Shown piece after piece: positions 47,305 to 60,100 of a stretch of 64,000 bases of DNA. Below the pieces are notes generated by a model. It was not told the origin of the DNA and searched no databases. It saw only the letters and a program-made list of their open reading frames with translations. The stretch's first letter is position 1; each line of letters opens with the position of its first letter. The position numbers and the translations under genes are program-made. This DNA comes from Botryotinia globosa. Lineage: Eukaryota > Ascomycota > Leotiomycetes > Helotiales > Sclerotiniaceae. The DNA is taken from assembly GCA_014898425.1 (NCBI GenBank), contig RCSZ01000008.1:631501-695500 (forward strand), in the 5' to 3' direction.

Positions 47305-49101
47305 ATGAATAGTCTTTGGCCTGCAGCACGCAGTTCGTGCTTACAAACTTGGGTCACACTACAAACATGTAGTACAATTGATGGTTTAGCCTCGAGGCTT
47401 ATTCATGGAGCTATACGACCATATTCAATATCCTCGGCGCCTTTCCGAAGGAGGGGACCTGGCGCAGGGGAACTAGAAGCCGAAAGCCGTGGCTGGTCAG
47501 GAGCTCTAGGGTTGCAATGCTCGAAGAGGTTTTATGCCTCGAAACGAAGGGCTTCAAGAATTCCCAAGAATGCGACATTATCGAAGGAATTGCCTCCCAA
47601 GAAATTATCTCCAAAGGCTACGCTTGGCAAAACAATATATACAAGATATGAGCAACTTCCAGCAGACTATGAAGATCAAATGGGTCTTGATTATCGAGAG
47701 GACCCAATTACAGAGGAAGAAATTCGGGCGATTTTTGGACGTGCAATGGATATAGATTCGGCAGAACGATTTTTGAGAGTTATACATGGACGAAGAGTAG
47801 CGGGAACGCTACCAGACCCGGACGAGCCTAGTTCTTTAGCATACTGGGAGGAAGTTGCACAGAAAAACGCATTAGCATGGCTAAGACAGAATGTCCCAGT
47901 CGATGAGGATGAGAACGCATCATTGCGAGCCGAACAAGAACTAGCAGAGATTGAGGGAGAAATCGTTTCAGACTCTAAAAGAATCGGGATATATGTGCCT
48001 AATGTTGGAGGTGGTGTAACGAGAGGAGGAAGAATCAATCTCAATATGTACAAGCCAAATGATTCGAAGGCGCCAGCAGAAGAGAAAACAAGTGTATATG
48101 GTGATAGTGGATTAGATGCCATCAGGAAAGCCAATCAAGCAAAAGCTGCCGCTCTAGAAAAGAAGAAGAAGGAAGAAGAGTTGAGCCAAGCAGATGAGAT
48201 ACGATATAATACTGGCACTTTAGATCACGTCAACCCAAGATCACGAGTAGAACTTCGTCGAAAAGGTGAACATCCATGGCTCAAACACTTTGAGAAAAAG
48301 GCTCAAGAAACTGTACCTGAGGTTATTCCCGAATTCTCTGCTTTCACCCGTCTTTGGCCTTCGGCTCTAGTTGTTCTCTTGACAGTGGGTGTCTCATGTA
48401 CATTGGCACATTTCTACATACCTCCTCTCCGAGACTCTCGCATGTTTCCAGAAATTCCACCCGCAGTTGCCACAGTCTCTGCACTCATCCTGGCTAACAC
48501 TATGGTACTTTTCCTCTGGCGTGTGCCACCTTGCTGGACAATGCTCAACAAATACTTCATGATCATCCCTGCCTACCCTCGAGCATTATCAATGATTGGA
48601 GGTGTCTTTTCACATCAAGCCTTCACTCATTTTCTCCCAAATATGGTATTTCTTGGCATCTTTGGAGTTGATCTTCATGATGAAGTCGGTCGCGCAAATT
48701 TCCTCGCCTTATATTTCTCGATAGGCGCTGTATGCTCTTTTGCTTCAATGGCAGGATGGGTATGGAAAAGTGCCTTTATTTCATCAGGTCTCGGTGCTTC
48801 CGGTGCGGTATGTGGTGTTATGGCGGCAGATTTGTGGTACAAAAGAGATAAGGGTATCAGCTTTTTTGGGCTCACCCCATCGATTCCTTCGTGGGCAGCA
48901 CTAGTCATGCTATTCGGGTCGGAAGTCTTAGCTTGGAGGAGAGCGAGCAGCGCTGCGGGCAAACAAATCTTAGATTACCAATCGCATATCACGGGATATA
49001 TTGGTGGCATGGCTGGTGCGGAGGTGATTAGATGGAGGGATAGAATTAGGAAGAGACAAGCTGAGGAGAGGAAGATGCAGATCGAAGGGGTGTTGAAGTG
49101 A
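47305..49101 (+). CDS. PCP1: Mitochondrial rhomboid serine protease (Pcp1/PARL type)
   Basis: A single exon, 598 aa, starting at ATG 47305 (MNSLWPAARSSCLQTW). The first 80 residues are Arg/Ser/Ala-rich without acidic clusters, a mitochondrial presequence. A long charged matrix-side region follows (about 100-340). The membrane part begins near 350 and has about six to seven helices. Catalytic Ser is S499 in SGLGASGAVCG, and catalytic His is H561 in DYQSHITGYIGGMAG. FTHFLPNMVFLGIFG carries the second-helix His/Asn oxyanion pair. Yeast Pcp1 cuts Mgm1 and Ccp1 and so controls inner-membrane fusion. The family's usual length is about 350-600 aa in filamentous fungi, so nothing is missing. TTG six bases upstream is not taken as the start. 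Confidence 0.93.
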   Translation: MNSLWPAARSSCLQTWVTLQTCSTIDGLASRLIHGAIRPYSISSAPFRRRGPGAGELEAESRGWSGALGLQCSKRFYASKRRASRIPKNATLSKELPPKKLSPKATLGKTIYTRYEQLPADYEDQMGLDYREDPITEEEIRAIFGRAMDIDSAERFLRVIHGRRVAGTLPDPDEPSSLAYWEEVAQKNALAWLRQNVPVDEDENASLRAEQELAEIEGEIVSDSKRIGIYVPNVGGGVTRGGRINLNMYKPNDSKAPAEEKTSVYGDSGLDAIRKANQAKAAALEKKKKEEELSQADEIRYNTGTLDHVNPRSRVELRRKGEHPWLKHFEKKAQETVPEVIPEFSAFTRLWPSALVVLLTVGVSCTLAHFYIPPLRDSRMFPEIPPAVATVSALILANTMVLFLWRVPPCWTMLNKYFMIIPAYPRALSMIGGVFSHQAFTHFLPNMVFLGIFGVDLHDEVGRANFLALYFSIGAVCSFASMAGWVWKSAFISSGLGASGAVCGVMAADLWYKRDKGISFFGLTPSIPSWAALVMLFGSEVLAWRRASSAAGKQILDYQSHITGYIGGMAGAEVIRWRDRIRKRQAEERKMQIEGVLK

Positions 49102-51155
49102 TGATTGAGATGTTGAAAAGCAGAGTGTACGATGTTAAAATGTAATTCTATTTGAAAAATGGCTTGAGATGACTCTTCAAATATCCTTTGAAGAGAAGCA
49201 AATCTCATAAAATATAGACCGAGTAATAGAAAAATGTATATAGGATAGCAAAACAAAGCCCGCAACTCTACATAAACGCTTGGCGGTCACATCGTTCTGC
49301 TCCTCAGGTTTCTAACCATACTTTATTGAAAATTTCGTGAATATATGTCAAGAATACTTTTTGAATTCTTATTCAGCTTGTTTCGACGCAGGATTAGTTC
49401 CCATTTGAATTTCGATTTGCGAATTCATTGACAGTGAAAGTTCACAATATGCCAGAAAGTAACATAATTCACATGATCAAGTCCTTTTCGAGAATGCAAA
49501 CCATTCTTGATGATGTATGGTCGAGGTACAGGGCAGTGTTAATGGTGATGTTTTGGTTGTGCTAGGCCTAAAGGGGTAGGTGGGATGGTTTGATGACTAA
49601 GGTTAATATTTTCTTCAACGTTTGACGTCGAAAAAGGAAGGGGCGAGGAAAGGGGAAAGAAGCAAAGAAGCAGGATTCCATGGACGATAGAATCCAGTAT
49701 TCACCGGCGTACTTCCCAAGTTGGCAACTGCGCATTGGGTGATTTTTAGGGTTGAGGAAAAACAAAATCTTAAGATAAAGGGGCAAGGGGAAAGAAAGAG
49801 GGTATGACTGACAGACTGAGTTCATACTGTATGTCGTGTGAGATGTTGAAGGCTTAATTGGTAAGTCCAATAAATCTTCTCTATGAAGACGCTGTACTAA
49901 TGTGGATGATGAGGCTTGCGTTTGGGGGAATTTGAAAGGGTGAATGCTACTTCATTGGTAAGTTTGATAGACTCATCTCCAACACAATGGTTTTAGCGAG
50001 GACTGTTTCGTTTGTAAGTTGGATGAACGAATGAGAAGATACTTGGTGATATGTATCTGCAGCAGCCATTAATGCATTCAAGTGGGTCGGCTAAGCTCGG
50101 TGTCGTATCGCAGGAAGGCCGCATATGTCAAGGTTGTTTGTTTGTTGTTCATTTCGGGTTGGTAGGGAGAGTTCCAGTAAATATATCGATTTAATAATTC
50201 GATGATCGCAGGCTGAGTTTCTTGCGGTTTTCCTTTCTTTGTTGGAAAGAGATGCTATGCTGCAAGGTGGTGTCTCAGCTATCACATCTAGGGAGATGTC
50301 CACTGCTTCTTCTTGATATCAGAGTTGAATGTCATAGATGATAATCAAGTGGTTTTTTCTATAGACTGAATGAAGTTATCTGAATGGTATCTCTTGATCC
50401 CTTATGATAAAAGCATAGCCTGTCATATTTGCAAGGCTGCCGTTGAGCCCAAGCTTGTGGATAACAACATGACTTCGTTTTGCTCAGTAATCTCTGCTTC
50501 TCTGAGAACTTCAGGTCAATTTTAAACTCGAAGCGGAAGTGGAAGATGGGTATAGGCAGACATCTATCAAATAGAGATAGAAATCGATTCGTATACTCGC
50601 ATGTAGGTGCATATGCTATGATTGGCGGGAGGATGCATAAAATGATTCGAATGGTTGAGCATATGTGATATCGTACTCGAATGGATTCTCACCCAAGAGG
50701 TAGACTTATCAGGTGGGTAGTCAACTCTTCAAAGATGAAACTCGTGATGGACGAAATGAAGCAGTAAAGGGCGAACCAAAGTTCCCCAAATAAGCCTCTT
50801 TTTATTGATAGGTATTGGGTACCTAGATACTCAAACGACACATATGATCATTCAATTCTCATTGGAAGATTGAAAAATGATATGGGGTACCCGTCCCGTG
50901 CAAGGCAGATTTTGTTGTTGTTTTGGTTTCGCGCTAATGGGGCGGGGGTCGTTGAGACTTCACCTACATCTTACAAAGATTCTTTTCACTTCAACTTTCA
51001 ATTCCTTTAAAAATCCAGTTCGTCTTTTGATTCTTTTGATTCCATTCGTGTAACAACTTCGTCACACTTTCTTAGACTGTGGGAACAACTACTTCTCTAC
51101 GTTGTTCCAAATTTTATAACTCGATCTACAGCTACACCATATCCTTTCAGTCGCT
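49102..51155. other. Intergenic region upstream of the 3183-aa protein gene
   Basis: No gene is supported over 2 kb. Short open frames at 49568-49870 (minus), 50091-50303 (minus) and 50480-50668 (plus) lack any family or splice support. The last 150 bases, rich in TTC and CTT with CACACTTTC, look like promoter and leader. The ATG at 51156 follows CAGTCGCT. Confidence 0.5.
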
Positions 51156-54100
51156 ATGGCGACAACGAATTCCGTTATGGAATCGTTGGTCAACCATGTC
51201 GTCCTCCCTCCCCGGCTCCCAGGGAGGGATGACAGAAACGAAGGATTAGAAAGTGCTATTATTGATCATTTCATTACGGCTTCCAGGTCGATGAGAGGCA
51301 TCACGAGGGACAAACTGTCTGAGAATTGGGATTGGATCCGTCGATCATTGGAAACGGCAAAATTATTGAATACTAGAGGAAGATTATCGAGAGATACGCT
51401 CTTGTCTGAGTTTCATTCTCTACAGAAAAATGTCTATTTGATTCTTAATATTGCGGAGCAGAACGCAGCTCTTCTCATTTATCGGTATGTTCCAAGCTAT
51501 CATAACCATAATACTTGTCAGAGCACTGTTTTCTAACTCTATCTAAAAGTTCCGAGGAGCGCGTAGTGTTCGAGGCTTTCGAGACATCGGCATCCGCACA
51601 GGATGTCATGGCTGCTGAGAATGCCTTAGAATGCAGTTTCCCTGGGTATGCCGTCGATCTCCCTTTATCAACATTCAACGAATCCAGTTTCTTAGAAGAG
51701 TTGGCCGTTTTCTTGGAGCAATCCAGCACCGAGTCAATCAAACGATTCGCTGCGAGAACATCTAAAGCTGGCTCTCTCGTCATTGAGGAACGCGACACTG
51801 CTTCGTGCGCCCTCATATCTCAAATGCTCATGACGCTATTGGAAGGAAATGGCCGTAGGGTATATCCTACAATTCTGAAGAAGCGCATTCGAGACGACGT
51901 ACTTTGGTTCAATGCTGCAAAGCCATGGAGACGAAATCCATTTTATCTCGTACTGCGAGTTGCCATACAAAGACAACTATACTCAATGTCAGATTCCGGC
52001 CGGGCACAGTACAAATTCATGAGATGTCTAGCTATGGCACAGCTTCTTGAGCTTCACATGTATGAAATCAGTCTTGAATCACTATCATACTTGAAAACCA
52101 AACTTTGCCGACGCCTTGCCAAGCTCGAAAATGATGACGTCAAAGCATCAACTTCTCTAGGAGCTGTATACGAACACACCTTCATGGCTTTGCGACCCAG
52201 TTTCCAAAAACCAATTCAGCAGGCCTCAGATCGAATTGAATCAGAGTGGCTAGCATTCAAGCGGTCGAATCAAAGACCAGTCATGACGCTTCCAAAACGC
52301 GCTGCGGATCTCGATTTATACTTAACACTTCCCAACAGCGGCCGTTACCTACAGCGCATCATGGATGAAGCTCTTCGTCCGCCTCCACAGTCTTACAATT
52401 CCAAAAAGTCTGTTGACGTATCTGCAGCTGCTTCCAGAAAGATTGGGAGTTTCGGAGACCGATATATTGCTCTGTGCGATTTGGAGATTGGTATTGAGTC
52501 AATACATCATTCTCCATCTGCCACCAATCTCGAAAACCAATCACAATGCAGGGAGATTTCACGAGAAATATATAGATACATCAAGGAATCCGAAGGCGCT
52601 TACTCTGTTAACACCGAAGAACGTTCCATTATGTTGTTGAGCATCATGGAGCTTTGGATCTCTATGGATAGATATGAATGCATTCTCTATCCATTACTTA
52701 CGAATTTTCATCCTTTCTTCACACCTGAGATGATGGATGTTTTGCAACTATCTCTGAAAAAAGATATGCGTAGACTACAAGAAGCTCAGAATTATATACA
52801 AGATCGCTGCAGAGCTGCGGTCGGTAAGGGAGGACCCTCCAGAACCATATTCGATGATCCAACACGAGGATGCTTTGCCGACCGCTACTTTGTTGAGTCC
52901 GATGAAGCTTCAAGGCTGCAAGAGCTTCTTGAAGCTATAGAACTTGACGCTGAGCAATCACGCGAGAGCAAAGTAGCAGAGTGGTTGAAGAAGAGTGAAA
53001 GGTATGAAAATCTTATCAAAATGATCAACGAAAGCACCTGCATACACACAGTCGACGGACACAGCCCAAGCTGTCCAAAGTGCTTAATGGAGAATCAGGC
53101 CAAGTTCTTTAGAATCAAGGTGAGAGAAACCCCGCTGCGTTACGTTGCCTATTTGGATTTAGTAATTAATGAGTGATCGATTATTTATGCTACAGGTATA
53201 CGAGCATCCTTTACCCTCAGATCCCGTTCAAAAAAGAGCGGTGATCTTTGAGCTATCTTGCCCTTCGGCATTTTCGATTTATCGAGACACAACCTGGAAA
53301 GTCCTGATCGCATTGGCTTTTCCAAAGATTCAAGATGTTCTCACGGAGCCTAGAGTAAGCTCTTTCCACATGGTCCCCAATAAACTGGATCATACCATGA
53401 TTGAACAACACTAATGATACCTCAGGTCCTTTTGAAAGATTACCCGGGACTCTCAGGATATATGAGGAACACAGAAAATGGGATTTCATTAGGATCAACT
53501 AGAAAAATATTTCACAATACTCAGTTAGTTGGCGCTTCCGTGGCATAAGCCTACGAGCGAACTTGGACAGCAATCATTGACACATATTTCTAGTTATCGC
53601 ACCATTTTATTCCCTGTTGGTATTGATGATGTGTGTCCCTCCAATACCTTGAGGTTATCCTACTACGATTTTCGTTCTCGACGATGGCTAAGTCGGGACT
53701 TTCAAAATCAACGGCCATCATTTTCGCATCATTTCAACTTCACGTTGCCCCGGAGCTCACCATTCTCGGTGCTTACGCAAGGCCTGTCTGTCAATACGAA
53801 TGGTATTTCGTCGTACGAAGTCATTGCCAGTCAATCAAAGTGTCCCAGAGGTCTCAATGTTCATGAGTTTATGGCTTTCCAAGCACTAATCTCAGGCAAG
53901 ACCCGCCGTCTTACACAACTGTTGGTAGAGCTTGGTTCTCAGAATTTGAACTTCAGTACCGAATCAATGGCTATCTTAGTTTCGCGTTTAATACTCGAAG
54001 CTGGGCCTAATACCGAGGATGATTATTTACGGGTCATTCATCAATCATTTCGAGATAACAGTTTCTGTTATAGGATGTTGGAGCAGTTGGACCGGAGACT

Positions 54101-57100
54101 GAAGAATATTAGGACAAACTATCGTGAGAACTATTCCATGCAGGCGATATTGACTATAGTATTACGCATCAAGGAGCTGGCGGCACCCATTATTGTCAAA
54201 CTAGCCTCCGAGTTACTCGAGACCGCTCGGTTAATCACTTCATCTTGGGTGAAGATCCTCAGAGAAGAAATTAAACAAGCAGTTGATTCTGATGCCGCTT
54301 CCAGATGCCAAACATACTGTTTATGGGCTGCTCTTCTCTGCCGAAGAACACTTTTCAACTACGACAACAAAATACTAGAACCTACTGCACTTCGTTGCTT
54401 TATTGAATGCTCAATTACGCTACAAGATAACCTTTCCAATGACCCTGCGCTGGCCCCACTTGGGCTCAGGAATGCTATCATTCAAGACTTGAAGGCTGTT
54501 TATCACATGAGACATGCTTTACGCGAATCTCTAATTGCTAGCCCTGAATCCTTAATACTAGCAGTGGGTATTGTATGGCCATTGCCAGAAGGAAGCCAGC
54601 CGCGTGTATCATCATCTTTGGTCTTTGATTGTCCTAAAAAGTGGTGGGTTTATGCGAAAGTCATTGGTTCGTCTCTCATGAAAGAGCAGACACTGAGTTT
54701 TCATCTGTTCTATGGCTACCTCTTGATAGATGGTCAACCGCTAGGGATGCTCCCTGCTGAGTATAGATCATCAGCTGTTCTTCGAGATCTCTTTGGTGAT
54801 GTCAATCTTCTCACATTTCCTTCATCTTTGCCTGGCTCTCAGTTTCAGTTAACAAATGATCAATTCGGTCATACCATCCATCTTGGTTCTCGAGACGGAA
54901 AAGTCGTCGTGCGAGCCTGTTTTGGAAAGACTGTTCTGGAACTCGTACCCAGCAGAGTATTTCACACAGATAACAACTTTGATCTACCGGTACCCCTAGT
55001 GCTTGATTGTATTCAGTAAGTTACTTGATGTTCAATGCGAAAATTTACTAAAACTAACACATACAAGTTGGCTTGACTTGACCACAGGAATTATCGAAAT
55101 TCGACAGAAACCACATATTTGGAAGTTCAAAGATGCTAACTGGCGGCTAAATTTACGAACCCACAATGCTTGGCGCCGCTCCTCCTGTTTAGTTGACCCA
55201 TTTAGCACAACATTCAAACGCGTTCACAGGATCCTTGAACATTTTGAGGAGCCAGGTCACTTGACAGTTTATCAACCGTCGAGGAACAATCTCACCGTTG
55301 AGCTCAAACGTCTCTCATTATCCTTCACAGTTAATCACAAAAAGTATCTTGCATCATCGCAGCTACATGCAGAAATAGACGCGGATCAGGATTGCGGAAC
55401 TTGGTATGGACTACGAAGTAAAATCGTACTGCGCGATACTATCAATCCACGAGTGCGTAGTATTCTGGTACCAATGCCCGGTAATGATCCTAACAGTGTA
55501 AAATCTCGATGTCATGGGATACATGTTCAAGTACACATCGAAAACAATGGAGATTATGGTCGCTTCTTTGTCAACGATACTTTGGGGCGTATCGATTGTC
55601 CAGCCGAGCCTTGGCAGCTTTACACCAAAGCCTTACTGCATAGCATGACATCTTTCCTCCTACCAGATGTCTTGACTAAGCGTACCGGGACTGAGGAGGC
55701 TATTGCGTGTTTAAGATCCGGTCTTTATCAGCCTTGGACCCCTCTGAAACTGACATCGCGCTTGTGTCTTTTAAAAATTGCGCGGCTCAGCCCAGCCAGG
55801 GGGTATTATCCAGAAGACGGGAACTCTATGCAGAAAGTGGAATGGAATGATAAATGGACAACTACTATTCAATACGACGGCTATGACTCGATAGTTCAAG
55901 AATTGATCGAAAAAAGTGACAACTTAGAAAAATTTTCTCAAGAAAAAACACAAGGGATTTTGGAGCTGAAGGGAGTGCGACAACAACACCTTGTCAATCG
56001 AAGCTATACCCGCTTGAAACTTTTCAAGCGCCACGATGGGTTTCTTGAAACCCAAATAATAGCTAAGGATCTTGTGTATGACTCAAGAGACAAGTACTGT
56101 GCTAGTCAAAGACGCAAAAATGTCTTGGAATGTGTTGATCACATCATACAATGGCCTCGAAAAACACATGCCTCAGCAGATTTGGCCGGAATTCTGCAGA
56201 AATATCCTAATTTGAGAGGTTTCTGCACAGAGCCCAGGAAATTTCTCTTGTCGGATCGTTTGGATGTTGATTTTGGTATGTCATTCGGCCCATTATATCA
56301 ATTTTGTCGACAAGCTTCCGCCGACGATAAGTTTCGACTTCAGTTCCAATTTTCTTTGATGTCATTTCGGGAAGATATTGATATGGATCTGGTGAGGATA
56401 TTACTGGTCTGCTCTGTATTGGAAGACCTGAAGAAATTGAATCCTCCAGCCTATCGGAATTATACCCACTTTCGTCCAAACCAAATTCCACATCTTGCAT
56501 ACATCATGCAATTACTAAAGCCGTGCCGTATACCCTACCCGCAAGACTTTCGCAATACTTTTTGCGGGTTCAAATTACACGCAAAACTGCGCAAGAACCT
56601 AGAACGTCAAGAAAGTGAGTACGAAACCCAGACAGATACTGATTGTGAGATATTTGCGAAGTTCTTGCTTGCTCAATGGCCGTGCCCAGAACCTTCCATT
56701 GTTGAATTTTCGACTCCTGTAAATGTAGATATTGCCAAAGCTATGAGGGTTATCCTCCCAGATTGGGCAAGAATCTTCCAAAACATGGAGCTCTCTAAGT
56801 ATCTTGAGCAAGTTCAAAAAGTGCTTTCTCGAGCTTACAGTGGAACTAATTTTCAGTTGCCAAATATGGAGGTTCAAAGGCAAATAGTATACGCATCAAG
56901 AGTTGGAGGCAGTGACTTTCCCATGATGTCGAAAGATCTAATGCGAATGCCATGCAAGATCATGACATCATCTTCCACAGTAGCTCTGTCTAAGATAAAA
57001 GCCGAGATATCGAGTCACAATGGCCATATAATCTCTCAAGAAGCGTCTCTTCTCGAGCGCATCGTTTCAGGTAATTCCCATTCGAGATTGGCTTTCTGCT

Positions 57101-60100
57101 AATCAACATCCATAATATACATATGAACTTTTACTGATATTAGTTGCACTAGATCTCATGGGCAATGAAGCCTCGTTGGTACGCCAAAAATATGGACAGG
57201 AACTGCTGCAGAGCTTGTCTTCATTCAAGTCATTTGAGCAGCTTCCGAAAAGTGGTAGAAAATTTGTCGACCCTCCAAAACTTTCCAGTGATATAGAAAA
57301 GACTAGAAGCTCCACAAGAGAAATATTCCAGGAAATATGTCGATTATTTGACAGCCCGAGTGCTGCATGGTTACGGCCAGGAGGCTTGTATCCATGTGTT
57401 TCAACCATTACACTACTTGAGAATTTACGTTCTACCTCGAGCACAGAAATAAAATTTGGGAGTGGTATGAGAGAGACTCTGATCAAGTACGCTTTACATA
57501 TTACAGAACTTCAAAGACTACTTCGAATTGAAGAAGCATTCTCAAAGGGCGACCAACAACGCTTGATTGAAGAACAGAATAATCTGGGCCATTCAAATTG
57601 GCAGCCGATCGAAGAACCCGATTGGCTTTTGATCGAGGTGGAAGCGAATATTCTCATTCGGCCTGATCAAGTCGACGTAGCCAGGGCTACAATTTCGCCG
57701 AATTCCAAATCAAATTCTGTTTTACAAATGAATATGGGACAAGGAAAGACTTCAATTATTGTACCTATGGTGGCGTGCAAGCTAGCTAATGCCGAACGCC
57801 TCGTACGAATCATTGTGCCGAAACCATTGTTGGTTCCAACTGCGCAGTTGTTACAAGCACGTCTCGGATCTCTGTTGGGTAGAAGCATCCTTCACGTACC
57901 ATTCTCAAGAAAGACTCCTACAGATACAGTGAAGACTTATTTCAATTTGCACAAGGCAACTCTTCAAAGCTCAGGTATAGCTATTGCTTTGCCGGAGCAT
58001 ATACTTTCATTCCGATTATCTGGGCTTCAACGTCTTTCGGATGGTCATGTAAATGAGGGAAATTCAATGGTGAAAGTGCAACAATGGCTAAGTAATCGTT
58101 GCCGAGATGTGATGGATGAAAGCGATCAAATTCTCTCGTTACGCACACAGCTAATATATCCGAGTGGTGCTCAGAATTCTGTTGACAATTATCCTCATCG
58201 TTGGGAGACAGCCCAAGCTTTGCTGGCCCTTGTAGAAGGACATCTATACAATCTCGAGAAAGCTTATCCTCATAGTATCGAAGTTGTTCGAAGAAATTGT
58301 GGAGGCTACCCTATGCCATTTTTCCTCCGAAAAGATGTTGAAGAGGAGCTACTGAGTAGGCTAGTTGCTGATATATGTATTGGGCGAACTTCAATTCTGG
58401 ATGTGTCTCGTTGCTCCAGATTGGATCGCCTCGCCATTAGGGACTTCATAACCAAGCCCAAGGTTACCACAGCTGTCTCTAAGGTTTTGAAAGGTGTATT
58501 TTTGGATAAACCGTCAATGAAACGCAATCTCCTCAATGTCCGCGGTCTTTTGGTACACCGAATATTGTTGTTGGCGCTAAAAAAAAGGTGGCACGTACAA
58601 TATGGTCTTCACCCCGATAGAGACCCCATTGCGGTCCCGTTCCATGGCAAAGGCGTGCCCTCGGATCAAGCTGAATGGGGCCATCCAGACGTCGCAATAC
58701 TTCTTACTTGTTTAGCATTTTATTATGAGGGACTAAATAACAAGCAATTGCACCAAGCCCTCGAGCATGTTCTCAAATCAGACGATCCGGCCTCGATATA
58801 TGATCAATGGTCCATGAGCTGTTCTGTGCTGCCTGATACGTTGCGGGACTGGAATAGTATTAATCTTGAAGATGAACAACAAATGCTTGAGCTTTGGACG
58901 TATTTCAACATGTCTCCAGTAATCATCGACTACTACTGTAACAATTTTGTATTTCCGGCACATGCCAAATCCTTCAGTCTCAAACTACAAGCTAGCGGGT
59001 GGGAGATTCCTTTATCGTCAGCGGACAATCCAAATTCCATTACGACAGGCTTTAGTGGCACCAACGATAATCGAAACTTACTGCCACTAACTCTCAAACA
59101 ACAAGACTTGGAGAGACTTGCCCACACCAATTCTGAGGTTCTTACCTACTTGCTTCAGCCCAGAAACCGGCGATACGTAGTAGCAGCTGATGAACGAGGC
59201 CGGCATCTTTCTGAGATTGACTTGTTGCACAAGATATCGAAATTACGCATCCGAGTGCTCATCGATGCTGGAGCCCAAATTCTCGAATTGAGCAATGAGT
59301 CACTTGCGAGAACATGGCTTGAGATTGACACACAAGCACATGCTGCCGTTTACTTTGATGAAGCAGGAAAGCCGATGGTGGTCCATAAGAAGTATAGACC
59401 GGTGCCGTTGTCAGCTTCACCATATTCCGATGACCTAACAAACGTTGTTGTTTATCTCGATGAAGCCCATTGTCGCGGGATTGATTTGAAAATGCCTGCT
59501 AACGCTTGTGGAGCACTAACCTTAAGTGAGTCCATAATTTTAGAAAATAATGACGCTGACACTAATTTGGAATAGGTCTTGGACAAAGCAAAGATCATAC
59601 TGTGCAGGCAGCAATGAGACTGAGGCAACTCGCGACTACTCAATCTGTTATATTCTTCGCACCACCTGAGGTTCATCAGAGCATATTAGACTGTGTTAAA
59701 AAAACCCATGACAATTACCTGGACTCTTACGACGTCATTCGTTGGCTTCTGGAGCAGACGTGCGTAGGTATAGAGCTTATGCAGCCACTTTATTATTCTC
59801 AAGGCATTGATTATTGCCGCAGAGTTCAGGCTGCTACTGATAATGTAGATTTCCTCACCAATGCGGACCACCGAAAGCAGTATCTAGATACCCTCAGGCA
59901 AAAGGAGCAGTTTTCTTTACACCAGCTTTACGGAATTAAAACCAAAACCAAGACTGTTATTGGTACTGGCGAATTGGCCTCCCAAACAGCCAGTTTTGTC
60001 AAACAGCTTAATGCAATGCGTAAAAGCTTTCGAGATACCGGCGATGCTGTACATCATACTGCTCTACAAGAAGTTGAACAAGAAAGAGAAGTTGCCTACG

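Noticed and set aside
53524..53593. Apparent stop codon (TAA 53546) splitting the giant gene
   Set aside because: A GTTAGT...TAG intron (53524-53593) removes it and joins NTH to YRTILFPVG in frame, giving family-like text.
57071..57143. Apparent break between two long open frames of the giant gene near 57102
   Set aside because: Explained by a 73-bp intron with GTAATT donor and TTAG acceptor joining IVS to VALDLMGNEAS in frame.
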